From Bryobacteraceae bacterium (lineage in GTDB: Bacteria > Acidobacteriota > Terriglobia > Bryobacterales > Bryobacteraceae), in the NCBI GenBank assembly GCA_030039005.1, contig JASHQT010000612.1, positions 1 through 30,477 on the forward strand: DNA of 30,477 nucleotides, written 5' to 3'. The translations under genes and the position numbers were made by a program. Of this stretch, positions 16,601 to 23,736 are shown in pieces (position 1 is the first letter of the stretch; each line of letters starts with the position of its first letter). A model generated the notes under the pieces. The model did not search any database. It worked only from the letters and a program-made list of their open reading frames with translations, and was not told where the DNA came from.

Positions 16601-18220
16601 GTAATAGAGCTGCCACGTTCCCGTGGCGGATTTGCCGACAAAGGTTTCGAACGTAGCGCTCCCGGTGGGCGCGGCTTCGTTGGAGTTGGTGATCGTGGGT
16701 GTGCCGGAGGGGAACGCACTCTGGCCCGTCACACTTTCCCCCTCCTGGTTGAAATAGCTTAGGGGCTGGTAAGTCGCGTTGCTGGAGAATGCCGTATCGT
16801 AGGCCAGCGCCGTGCCGCTATCAGCGAATGTGATAGCCGAGAGGGTTTGGGAATCGGTCAGGGTGCCGCCGTTGGCATCGAACACCAGGGCTTCTCCGTT
16901 GGGACCCACCAAGAGGAAGTTTTGCTGTTCCTCGCCTTCCAAGCTACCGGTACTCAAAGATTGCAACTCGACCGAGATGCTGTCGACAAGCCCGCCGCCG
17001 CTGGGCGCGGTAGTGTTGTCCGGTGAACCGATGAAGATATACGAAGGCGAAGGGCTGGTTACGATGCTTTGGCTGCTGACGGTGCCGTTGTTGCAATATT
17101 GATTGCCGGACTGCTGGGTGTGATCGATGGCCGTGACGGTAAGTGGACTTCCGTCGCTGTTGCTCGCCTCGAACCCTCCCGACACGCCGCTATAGCTAGC
17201 TGTCAAAGTTTCCGGCCCTTCCGGGGGGAGGAACGATATGTCGCATGTCGCGCTGCCGTTCGATACAGTCTGGTTACCTCCGGCACAAGTGATTGGCGAC
17301 CCTCCATCGAGGAAGCTGACGGTTCCTCCGCTTACATTCGTATTTGAGTTTGTTGTGTCCGTAACAGTGGCCGTCAGGGTCACCACTTGCGCCGAGCAAG
17401 ACCCCGAAAAACGCGACGGGCAAATAAATGCCGTGTTCGAACTCGACGCAAGGCTGGTGGTGGTGAAATCGGCCGACGACGGCGGCGTGAAGGTGATGGA
17501 AAGTGTCCAGCCGCTGATGGACACCGAGTCGCACGAACCTTCATCGCAATCCGGATTCTCGTCGGAGATGTATAGCGTCCAGGTGCCGACCGGCTCCGAC
17601 GTGCTGGTGTAATTGAAAATCGCAAACGAACCGGTAAACTCGGGAGGAGCCTGCACGAAGTTCGAGTTGATCGGGCTAGGCCATACGTCCGTGACGCCGG
17701 CGGCATTATATGGGCTGTAGGTGTTCGACCCGCTCAACGAGCAGCCTGTGTCTCCATTGGGCGCTTGACTGGGAACGCCGGACACGCTGTCTTCCATTAG
17801 TAGAGTCGCGTTGCTGGCCGTGTTACACGTAGAGTTCAGAAAATCGAAGGCCTTGTTCGACGAACTCACGTTGGGCGGCGCCAGCAGAAACGAAAAGTTG
17901 TTCAATCCGTTTGAGCTGAATCCCGCGGTGGCGTTCAGGCCGGTGATCGTCACGGTCACGTTGGTAATCGGACCTGTAATCGTCGATGAAGGCACGGTTA
18001 CCGTGGAAGTCTCCGTCACGTTTGTCGAGCTGCCGAGCGTGGGACCGAACGGCCCGATGCCGGCGCCCGAAAAAGTGCAGGTTTCCGTATCCGTTCCGGT
18101 GGTGCACGAGGCGGCGGAAGCTGATCCAGCGCCGAGCATTGCGACCGCGACGGGCGCCAACACGAAGCAAACTCGCCGCGACCGGCACAGCCGCCAGAAG
18201 AGATTCGAGCAAGAAGACAT
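13598..18220 (-). CDS. Giant secreted multidomain surface protein with P-domain-like, Ig-like, DUF11 and dockerin units
   Basis: 1540 residues, ATG at 18218-18220 with GGAGGA 7 bases upstream. A signal peptide (VCFVLAPVAVAMLGAGSASA) is followed by Ser/Thr/Gly-rich beta domains. Three P-domain-like units lie at about 60-245, 370-558 and 665-880; each ends with a GTW-S/Q/T-LY strand (GTWTLYISD, GTWQLYYGN, GTWSLYLYA) and a short SGW or WC strand. Ig-like spacers follow units 1 and 2. Two DUF11-like domains at about 883-1010 and 1012-1145 begin LSISKSHTGSFT and LSVSKNHTGSTF. Further Ig/invasin-like domains run to 1480. The last 55 residues form a dockerin type I pair: GDFNGDGVVNSLDF and ADINGDGVVNSTDA, with Ca2+-binding Asp/Asn positions. 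Likely an extracellular adhesin or matrix protein. No sortase, autotransporter or PEP-CTERM anchor is present, so attachment may be through the dockerin. Confidence 0.88.
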   Translation of the reverse strand: MSSCSNLFWRLCRSRRVCFVLAPVAVAMLGAGSASAASCTTGTDTETCTFSGAGIGPFGPTLGSSTNVTETSTVTVPSSTITGPITNVTVTITGLNATAGFSSNGLNNFSFLLAPPNVSSSNKAFDFLNSTCNTASNATLLMEDSVSGVPSQAPNGDTGCSLSGSNTYSPYNAAGVTDVWPSPINSNFVQAPPEFTGSFAIFNYTSTSEPVGTWTLYISDENPDCDEGSCDSVSISGWTLSITFTPPSSADFTTTSLASSSNTAFICPSRFSGSCSAQVVTLTATVTDTTNSNTNVSGGTVSFLDGGSPITCAGGNQTVSNGSATCDISFLPPEGPETLTASYSGVSGGFEASNSDGSPLTVTAIDHTQQSGNQYCNNGTVSSQSIVTSPSPSYIFIGSPDNTTAPSGGGLVDSISVELQSLSTGSLEGEEQQNFLLVGPNGEALVFDANGGTLTDSQTLSAITFADSGTALAYDTAFSSNATYQPLSYFNQEGESVTGQSAFPSGTPTITNSNEAAPTGSATFETFVGKSATGTWQLYYGNTGNGTSTVGGWCINVTGSGGTGTTTTVSSDTPTASTSQSFNLTATVTPATTGTVTFVAASSTGVSTTLGQANVGSNSKATLSVPANTFTGEGTFEITAEFTDSTNTFGPSSGSVAQRINNPGPTPTINGSVYTYCSATPIVVPYEDGLSAPSNAAPYPSNIVVSNLPGTLNAVAVQMTLAGADGNGSFENLDNVASLLVGPNNANIDFFSNVGGSGGSSGAFTISDSGTVSDPYSASGGAPEPSAGIYLPQSYGVGGTTTKDTFPACPSLVSNCTSGTLVGPPAPTSGYNYATNVGSSTFSSVFPAGTDANGTWSLYLYADASNNPLGTVSSWCVALTENLPELSISKSHTGSFTLGGSGTYTIQVSNAGPGPTGGTLTLTDTLPSGLTAASMSETANSGGGTGSDWSCSGSSCTRTTAMPAGESDTITLTVNVGATTPVGTNSITNQVQVSGGGASNSPTASDPTTIVTAPSLSVSKNHTGSTFTQGQTATWNITVSNAANSGATSGTTTVTDSLPNGTNNGVAYAYTLSSYSGSGWSCTGTGTSSVSCTSSQVVNGGTSFNTLQLTVNVPAASPTSVSNTASASGGGSSGTVSSNTDTATVAQAVAKVLASSGSGQSANLNTAFTNPLVVTVEDGASLPISGASVTFNAPTSGASGTFSNGTTTITSSSNSSGQLSETFTANGTGGAYTVTATSGGITTNPGFSLTNNSAAATITNVTSTAANGSYGVGAVIPVLISFSSTVSVTGTPLLALNSGGTASYTSGSGTSTLTFTYTVAAGQNSSALDATSTNALTLNGGTITTGGTPAILTLPAPGAAGSLSANKSIVINTTAPTVVSYSVDFGAENYNLLGASRIAHLPWTITGITVVFSQPITTANTSSLGGISATGLSGVGTSTLTWTFAGITNATLATTLAGSGANAIKDSAGNALAGGSGFSQSFSVLYGDFNGDGVVNSLDFTQVVAAESAPYNIFADINGDGVVNSTDAAIVRTQEGHSQQ

Positions 18221-18446
18221 TCGCCATTCCTCCAGATCGAAAGAAGGAGCTTAGCAGGCACCCGGCAAGGGCCGGCGAAAAACGCAGCGAGGGCGGGAAA
18301 TGAAGGCACTAATCCGGCTCAACTCTACTACTGCCGCTCAAGCCCAAAAATTTAACGTGATCCAGTTTCGTAGTATACTGCGTTTCCCAGTACCAGACAC
18401 GTCAAATTCTGTGATTGTCAGGGAAATAGTACTATTGGTTTTTAAA

Positions 18447-18461
18447 GTGCGCGGAGCGCAC
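18447..18461 (-). terminator. Hairpin after the collar-gene triplet, possible weak terminator
   Basis: Read on the minus strand, GTGCGC, a TCC loop and GCGCAC form a perfect 6-bp GC-rich stem one base after the stop of the third collar gene, followed by TTTAAAAA. The T tract is short, so termination may be partial. Confidence 0.45.
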
Positions 18462-18462
18462 C

Positions 18463-18999
18463 TCAGGAGCGTGGCGGGTAAACGCCGACTAAAGCAATGC
18501 ACCAATTCAAGACTAGGTAGGGCATCCTGTTATCGTGCGGTTGAGATCCACCGGGAAACAGCGAAATAGTGCCGGCATTCAGTTGGGGACCATTGGCGGG
18601 CGCCGCGGCATAATAGGCGTTGTTTTCGTTTTCGCCAAAAAGATTGTTCGCGGGTGACGCAGAAGGCTGCTGTCCGCGCTGCGGGGGCCCACCGACGTTG
18701 ACCATGTGCGTATGTCCCGGAACTTGCTGGCTGAGTAAGGTCACGGTTTCAACGCCGTCCATCTCGCCAATCGAATAGAGACTGAGGCCCGGTCCCTGCC
18801 CAAATCCGATGGGAACCCGGCCGCGAAGGTCAGGTAATCCGAAATTACTGGTTCCATTTCCGCCAAACTGGGTACCAAGAAGAGAGAAAAGAGCCGCGTT
18901 TTGTGAGATCGGCAGCAGTTGTCCGGCACAGAAGGCCCAGCTCTTGGGTGCAAAATTGTAAGGGCAAAGCATCACTTCTCCGAGATAATTGTCCGACAC
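18463..18999 (-). CDS. Tail-collar domain protein (MdpB-like), third of three
   Basis: 178 residues, GTG start at 18997-18999 with AGGAGG 7 bases upstream. The conserved collar block is clear: YNFAPKSWAFCAGQLLPIS, LFSLLGTQFGGNG, FGLPDLRGRVPIGFGQG and a VPGHTH motif. The C-terminus is GGSQPHDNRMPYLVLNWCI. Proteins of this Pfam Collar/MdpB group are named from phage short tail fibre collars and from the microcystin-dependent protein of cyanobacteria; chromosomal copies without other phage genes are common and their role is unsettled. Between the HTH and GGSQPH motifs the sequence is Asn/Pro/Ala-rich and unlike its two sisters. It is 65 bases after the second collar gene and is followed at once by a hairpin. 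Confidence 0.88.
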   Translation of the reverse strand: MSDNYLGEVMLCPYNFAPKSWAFCAGQLLPISQNAALFSLLGTQFGGNGTSNFGLPDLRGRVPIGFGQGPGLSLYSIGEMDGVETVTLLSQQVPGHTHMVNVGGPPQRGQQPSASPANNLFGENENNAYYAAAPANGPQLNAGTISLFPGGSQPHDNRMPYLVLNWCIALVGVYPPRS

Positions 19000-19064
19000 C
19001 TTGAATCCTCCTGGTTTAAATTTGCGTTACTCTGCCATTACACACACATGACTTGCTGCCATCT

Positions 19065-19580
19065 TCAATTTTGCGTCGGAAAAATTCCGGTCAGCGCGAT
19101 GCACCAGTTAATGACCAGGTATGGCTGCTGATTCGAGTGGGGCTGGCTGCCTCCCGCCGGAGCCACGGAATTGCCATTCATAGCCGCCCCGGGAGCTTGG
19201 TTCGACGTATACATTCCCACGTTCGAAGCCAGCGCACTTCCCGCGGACGGCTTTAGGGTGGGGCCATTGCTCGACGCCACCACCATATGGTTGTGGCTCG
19301 GCACCATACCGGAGGTCAGCGTCACGGCCGTTTCCCCGGCGACTTGACCCAGCACGTAATTGCTGAGGCCCACGCCTTGGCCGGAGCTGAGCGGGATTCT
19401 CCCTTGCAGATTAGGAAGGGCGAAGTTGGTTTGGCCGTTGCCCCCGAAGGTAGTTCCCAGAAGCGAGAACAGAGCCTGGTTCTGATTGATGGCCATGAGT
19501 TGCCCATTGCAAAGAGCCCAGCCCCGAGGTGCAAACCCGAACCCCGCCGACATGAGTTGTCCCAGAAACGGTGTAGCCAC
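19065..19580 (-). CDS. Tail-collar domain protein (MdpB-like), second of three
   Basis: 171 residues, GTG start at 19578-19580 with GGGAGG 8 bases upstream. Same architecture as its neighbours: FGFAPRGWALCNGQLMAIN, LFSLLGTTFGGNG, FALPNLQGRIPLSSGQG, VPSHNH, a variable centre rich in Ser, Ala and Asn, then GGSQPHSNQQPYLVINWCI. The gene lies 30 bases after the first collar gene. The two outer blocks are close to those of the other two genes, while the centre is not alignable by eye. No signal peptide is visible, so export, if any, would need another route. Function unknown. Confidence 0.88.
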   Translation of the reverse strand: MATPFLGQLMSAGFGFAPRGWALCNGQLMAINQNQALFSLLGTTFGGNGQTNFALPNLQGRIPLSSGQGVGLSNYVLGQVAGETAVTLTSGMVPSHNHMVVASSNGPTLKPSAGSALASNVGMYTSNQAPGAAMNGNSVAPAGGSQPHSNQQPYLVINWCIALTGIFPTQN

Positions 19581-19610
19581 GGTGGTTTCCTCCCGATAGG
19601 TTTCGATCGC

Positions 19611-20132
19611 TCAGCCCTGTGACGGATAGACCCCGTTAAAGGCGATGAGCCAATTCATCACCAGCAACGGCTGCCGGTTTTCGTGGGGTTGGCTGCCACC
19701 GGCTGACATGGTGATCGTCCCCTGCGTAAGCTGGCCCAATACGGCGCCAGTGTCGTTAAACGCAGCCAAGCCGCCGCCGATCGCGTTTCCGGAAGGCGAG
19801 CTGGCATTCGAGTTCTGGCTGGCCGCCAGGAATTGGTGGTTATGTGCCGGGTAATTGGACAGCCCTAGCGTCACCGATTCAGTGCCGCCGATTTGCCCCA
19901 TAATGTAGGTTCCGATTCCTGCGCCCGTTCCTTGATGGATCGGCACGCGCCCGCGCAAATCGGGCAAGGCAAAGTTGGTTTGGCCGTTGCCGCCGAACGT
20001 CGTACCGAGCAGGTTATAAAGCGCCGGATAGTCGCTGATGGGCACCAGCTGCCCTTGGCAGTAAAACCAGCCAGGAGGATTGAAATTGAAGCCCACCAAT
20101 AGAATCTGGCCTACAAAGGGTTGATTACCCAT
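19611..20132 (-). CDS. Tail-collar domain protein (MdpB-like), first of three
   Basis: 173 residues, ATG at 20130-20132 with GAGGAG shortly upstream. Conserved blocks: FNFNPPGWFYCQGQLVPIS, LYNLLGTTFGGNG, FALPDLRGRVPIHQGTG, YPAHNH, and C-terminal GGSQPHENRQPLLVMNWLI. It is the promoter-proximal member of the triplet; a sigma70-like promoter sits about 45 bases before the start. The centre (about 105-150) is Ser/Asn/Gly-rich. The absence of other structural phage genes on either side argues against a prophage; a tip or fibre protein of an unknown surface structure is one possibility, but this is inference. Confidence 0.88.
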   Translation of the reverse strand: MGNQPFVGQILLVGFNFNPPGWFYCQGQLVPISDYPALYNLLGTTFGGNGQTNFALPDLRGRVPIHQGTGAGIGTYIMGQIGGTESVTLGLSNYPAHNHQFLAASQNSNASSPSGNAIGGGLAAFNDTGAVLGQLTQGTITMSAGGSQPHENRQPLLVMNWLIAFNGVYPSQG

Positions 20133-20176
20133 TCATCGTCTCCTCGGTTGCAGCGGTTTTTGTGGGATGCCCGCCT

Positions 20177-20205
20177 AGAATACAACAAGTTTCTGTGGAA
20201 TTCAA
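20177..20205 (-). promoter_or_regulatory. Sigma70-like promoter for the collar triplet
   Basis: On the minus strand TTGAAT (20200-20205) and TATTCT (20177-20182) are separated by exactly 17 bases, upstream of the first collar gene and its GAGGAG site. This places the start of transcription near 20170 and gives a short leader of about 35-40 bases. Confidence 0.55.
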
Positions 20206-20394
20206 TTGTAATGTGAGATATAGACACTAGGCGCGAATCCTGTAACGGTGAAAACAGTGGCAAAATCGCGAATTGTGAATTTCGCGTGTCGGGCTGCTTT
20301 CAGCGCTTGTTTTCCGCGCGAATCACCTTGGCGTTGTCGCGCGGAATTGCTAACATCAGGTCTGAGTTCTTCTTTACCGCACCGCGCTGGTTCC

Positions 20395-20877
20395 ATGTCG
20401 ACGCTGGCCGTTCGTCCCGCCCTCCCGCAAGACGAAATATTTCTGTATGAGCTGTACGTAGCCATCCGCGGCCCCCTGTTCGCCCTCGCCCTGATCACGC
20501 CGGCGCAGCGCGAATTTTTGCTGCGCATGCAGTTCCGGGCGCAGATGGCCGGCTACACCGAGCAATTTCCCAATTCCTGCTATCACGTCGTGCTGCTCGA
20601 CAGCAAACCTGTCGGACGTCTATGGGTGGCGCCCGGGGAGCGCGAGTTTCTTCTTGTGGATATCGGGATTCATCCGAGCGTGCAAAGCAAGGGCCTGGGA
20701 ACCGTGCTGGTACAGCGCTTGCAGCAGGAGGCGCAACGCCAGAAGCTGCCGATCCGTTCGCGCGTGGAGCGCACCAACGCCGGTTCGCTGCGCTTTCACC
20801 GGCGCTTAGGATTTCGGATCATCCGCGAGGACTTGATGCAATATTATCTGGAGTGGCATCCGGCGCCGCTGGTTTAG
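20395..20877 (+). CDS. GNAT-family N-acetyltransferase
   Basis: 160 residues from the ATG at 20395-20397. The GNAT fold is shown by the N-terminal [19 protein letters not shown], the beta4 region [18 protein letters not shown] with the acetyl-CoA loop [11 protein letters not shown] (Q-x-x-G-x-G type), and [18 protein letters not shown] (motif B with N-x-x-x-x-x-F-x-x-x-G-F). Substrate unknown. It is divergent from the collar genes (263 bp between starts) and convergent with the GT-C fusion gene, overlapping its stop by 4 bases. The frame is open further upstream without a better start or a clear ribosome-binding site, so the N-terminus is slightly uncertain. Its proximity to the collar triplet may be functional, for example acetylation of a surface component, but this is speculation. 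Confidence 0.85.
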   Translation: MSTLAVRPALPQDEIFLYELYVAIRGPLFALALITPAQREFLLRMQFRAQMAGYTEQFPNSCYHVVLLDSKPVGRLWVAPGEREFLLVDIGIHPSVQSKGLGTVLVQRLQQEAQRQKLPIRSRVERTNAGSLRFHRRLGFRIIREDLMQYYLEWHPAPLV

Positions 20878-22961
20878 GCGCCCTCGGCGCTGCGACGGAT
20901 GCCGCCGCCAGCGGCCAGGATAGATTGCACCCACTCGCGCGACTTCTCCACGAGCAGTGCCTTTAGATTTTCGGCGTGATCGAAGTGAAACACAGGCAGG
21001 TCCGTACGGTCCGCGAGCTCTTGGCGGAAGGCGAGGATTTCCGGATCGGTTTCGCGCGGCGCGGCTTTGAGGAACACGGCCACCTCCCGCATAGGAAGCG
21101 CGGGATTGTCGCGGCAGTCGACGCCGAGCTGGAACATTTTCCGAAAAAGGTTCTTGGGCCCCCAGTCGTCTTCGAAAATTTGGATGAAATAGCTGGATTG
21201 CCGGACATTCTCCGCCACCGCGGAACGAAACCCGACAATCGATCCGTCGTTGTTCAGCCCCACGGTACATAGCAGGATCTTGAAAGGCATGGCTTGGTCC
21301 GCATTCACTTCGCTGATAGCGCCTTGAACCGTCTCGCGCTCCCTCTCCAAGTCGCCGGGCGCCGAAAGGAATACGTTGTGCATATCGAAGCCATGTTTGA
21401 TCATGCTCGTTTTATTATGATCGATCAATTTCGCGCTCGCGGGCGGGGCTGCCGGCACGGGATACGGCGCGAGCTTGGGCGGGGAACGGTCCGGCTCCAG
21501 CAGCCATATTCTGCGGTCATGAAAATAACGGATGAGCGCCGCATCTTCGGCCGCTCCCATTTCGCGGGCCCACACGATGCGCGCCGCGTCGATATCGGCG
21601 CGGTTATAAACCCATTCCTGGAACACGTCGTGATCGGCTGAGTAGCGCACCAGTACCAAGTGACGCCCAGGCAGCGCTTCCAACTGCCGCACGATGTTGT
21701 GATAGGGCTGCGCCATGGGCGGAGCGTATTCGCCGTCAGCGAACAGCTTCCAGACATCGCGGCCGAACTGCACCGGAATCAACGCCAGGAGCACCGCCGC
21801 GAGCGCGATACCCACCGGTCTCGAATTCGGGCGCCAGCGGCGCAACCGGTCCACCGATTGCAGGCATCGCAAATAGATCAGCGGCATGATCGCCGCGGCG
21901 TAGTGGTATTGAAACCCGACTACGGGGAGAAGCGAAAGCAAACCACCGCCCAGTAACAGCACGCCTGCGCGCTCGCGAGGCGTGTGGAGCGGATAAGGCC
22001 AGATCAGCGTGGGAATAAACAGCGGATAAAAGCAAAAAAAGAACCCATACATCGCGGCGAGTTTCACCAGGTACGACGAAACCACGTTCTGGCGCATCTG
22101 GCGCACCTGATCAACATTCACCTGGCTCCAAAAACGCCGCATGACGGCATGGCGATACACGGGCTCCGGATTGTCGCGCGACCAGACGAAGTTATTGGCC
22201 ACCACGTACTGCCGCTCGTGAAGCTGGTAAGGCAATTCCAAGGCATTTCCTGTGACGCGCCAGTTGAAATACAGCATAAGCGCGGCTGTGGGAACCAGGA
22301 CCGCGGCTGCCGGCAGCGCGAGGCGCACCCAAGAAGACCGGCGCGTCCAGAGAATCACCGCGGCCGATAACAGCCCCAACGCCGCTGCGTCGTACGGCCG
22401 CGAATTGAGCAGGACCGCGAGGCCCGCGGCCCAGGTGATGGCGTGCCGGTAGGCCCTCTCGAACGCGATGCGCGGCACCGCACCCAGCAACAGGGCGCCA
22501 CCGATCGCCGGCACCGCGCCGCCCCAGTAGGAATTCATCCAATAGCTCAAGATTCCCAGGCGCAGTGCGACCAACAACCCGCCGATCAGGGCCAGTCCCG
22601 GGGTGGTCCAGCCTTCCAGCATCCAGCAAACGGCCGCGCACATCAACCCCGCGCTGATCCAAACGCCGATCCAAGGCTGGCCGAAGAACCGTTCGCCCAA
22701 CGCCAGCACCAACCCCTGCATGGGAGGATATTTCGAAGCGTAAGTGGGCTGCTGGATGACATGGAACGACTCGAAGTGTTGCCAAAACGGATGCGGCGGA
22801 TTCGTCAACCGGCCGGAAGCGTAGGTATCGCCAGCCAACAGATAGCTGAATTCGTCGTGAACGGCGGGCATGGGCACGTGCAGTACGGGAAGCAGCGCGG
22901 CCCGGACGCCGATCGTGAACAGAAAGACAGTGGTGCAGGCCAGGAATGGCCGATGGCCCAT
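20874..22961 (-). CDS. PMT-like polytopic membrane protein fused to a C-terminal DUF4062/TIR-like domain
   Basis: One uninterrupted frame of 695 residues. Residues 1-519 form a polytopic protein of the GT-C (PMT/ArnT-like) kind: an N-terminal helix, an acidic HDEFSY motif in the first external loop (D36 E37) where GT-C enzymes keep their catalytic acid, then about ten hydrophobic helices and a soluble tail. Residues from about 520 (Met codon at 21402-21404) are cytosolic in character and match the DUF4062/TIR-like family: [19 protein letters not shown], then [25 protein letters not shown] and a C-terminal helix. The linker (KLIDHNKTS) has no stop. No convincing ribosome-binding site precedes the internal Met codons, which favours a real fusion, but stop-codon loss between two genes is possible. 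PilZ gene 30 bases upstream; convergent GNAT downstream. Confidence 0.75.
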   Translation of the reverse strand: MGHRPFLACTTVFLFTIGVRAALLPVLHVPMPAVHDEFSYLLAGDTYASGRLTNPPHPFWQHFESFHVIQQPTYASKYPPMQGLVLALGERFFGQPWIGVWISAGLMCAAVCWMLEGWTTPGLALIGGLLVALRLGILSYWMNSYWGGAVPAIGGALLLGAVPRIAFERAYRHAITWAAGLAVLLNSRPYDAAALGLLSAAVILWTRRSSWVRLALPAAAVLVPTAALMLYFNWRVTGNALELPYQLHERQYVVANNFVWSRDNPEPVYRHAVMRRFWSQVNVDQVRQMRQNVVSSYLVKLAAMYGFFFCFYPLFIPTLIWPYPLHTPRERAGVLLLGGGLLSLLPVVGFQYHYAAAIMPLIYLRCLQSVDRLRRWRPNSRPVGIALAAVLLALIPVQFGRDVWKLFADGEYAPPMAQPYHNIVRQLEALPGRHLVLVRYSADHDVFQEWVYNRADIDAARIVWAREMGAAEDAALIRYFHDRRIWLLEPDRSPPKLAPYPVPAAPPASAKLIDHNKTSMIKHGFDMHNVFLSAPGDLERERETVQGAISEVNADQAMPFKILLCTVGLNNDGSIVGFRSAVAENVRQSSYFIQIFEDDWGPKNLFRKMFQLGVDCRDNPALPMREVAVFLKAAPRETDPEILAFRQELADRTDLPVFHFDHAENLKALLVEKSREWVQSILAAGGGIRRSAEGA

Positions 22962-22991
22962 GATCTTAGATCGGCAGCTAAGGGGTTTACT

Positions 22992-23546
22992 TCAGACTAC
23001 CGAATCGGATCGCCGGTTCCGGGACGGGTTCAGGAGAGTTTCCCTCTCGGCTAGGCGCGCCCGGCACGTTTCACAGCGCAGCAGGTGCTCGCGAACCTCG
23101 ATCACCTCGGAAACCGAAAGCCCTTTGCCGACGGCGTAGAGCGAGAGCGTGTCCTCACTCAGGTGTTGCTGCCGGTCGGGGGCAGGCCGAACCAATTCGT
23201 CGATGCGGATGCCGGCCTGAAAGACGCCGGAAACGGCGCGGCAGTAGCGCACCTCGCCGAAAATGACGTTGTGCTGCAGTTTCACCTTAACCTCTTCGCC
23301 GCGGTGTATGCGGCGGGGCAGTTCGATCCGCAGCCCCGAACGCGACACGTCCAGGATAGTCCCGTAGATCGGTTCGCGCGGACCATATAGCAGCTCGAGC
23401 TCGGCGGGTTCCTGGGCCGGATAACGGGCTTCACGGCGCCGGTCCTGGGAGAGAACTTCGGCCGGCGGCTCGGAATGGATCTTCTCGGAATCGATTTTCA
23501 GAGAATGGCTGGTGTCTGCCCGGTTTATCTCAATGTGGTTCGGCAA
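22992..23546 (-). CDS. PilZ domain protein with C-terminal HxxxCxxC zinc finger
   Basis: 184 residues. The only available start is a TTG (23544-23546): the protein contains no internal Met, and a TGA lies in frame just upstream. The PilZ domain (about 35-120) has the c-di-GMP motif RRREAR followed by DVSRSGLRIEL (D-x-S-x-x-G), so binding of c-di-GMP is likely. The C-terminal part has SEDTLSLYAVGKGLS then EHLLRCETCRARLAE, which contains the H-x-x-x-C-x-x-C motif of anti-sigma-type zinc fingers (zf-HC2/ZAS). No membrane helix is present. It lies 30 bases before the GT-C::DUF4062 gene and probably shares its transcript, suggesting c-di-GMP control of envelope glycosylation. The coupling is inference. 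Confidence 0.85.
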   Translation of the reverse strand: MPNHIEINRADTSHSLKIDSEKIHSEPPAEVLSQDRRREARYPAQEPAELELLYGPREPIYGTILDVSRSGLRIELPRRIHRGEEVKVKLQHNVIFGEVRYCRAVSGVFQAGIRIDELVRPAPDRQQHLSEDTLSLYAVGKGLSVSEVIEVREHLLRCETCRARLAERETLLNPSRNRRSDSVV

Positions 23547-23562
23547 CGGAAACCAACTTCCT

Positions 23563-23580
23563 ACCCGATCGACATCGGGT
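23563..23580. promoter_or_regulatory. 7-bp inverted repeat upstream of the PilZ gene
   Basis: ACCCGAT, a CGAC spacer and ATCGGGT form a perfect inverted repeat about 17 bases before the TTG start of the PilZ gene, just before an AGGA stretch on the minus strand. It could be an operator or a leader hairpin affecting translation of a gene with a weak start codon. Confidence 0.4.
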
Positions 23581-23736
23581 CAGAATTCCCTCTGCATTTT
23601 AAAATTCCCTAAGCATTTAAGATACAATTATCGGACGGAAGTTTCTCGTCGCCACTCCTATAGGTGTGTTTCTAAGGTCCGGGCAGGTGAAAACCGGAGG
23701 GATAAGTAGAGGCAGCCCGTCACAGCCGGACGGCAA

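Noticed and set aside
18262..18275. CCGGC-AAGG-GCCGG hairpin upstream of the adhesin as a terminator
   Set aside because: On the minus strand the T run precedes rather than follows the stem, and on the plus strand the stem is followed by A residues.
18372..18405. TATACT with an upstream TTGACG as an adhesin promoter
   Set aside because: The spacing is 22 bases and no -35-like element is found at 16-18 bases, so it is too weak to list.
18463..20132. Prophage or tailocin remnant
   Set aside because: Only collar-domain genes are present; no sheath, tube, baseplate, tape-measure, lysis, portal or integrase gene lies on either side.
23640..23736. c-di-GMP or cobalamin riboswitch next to the PilZ gene
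   Set aside because: The core sequences of those riboswitches as I know them are not present; kept only as a possible unknown structure.
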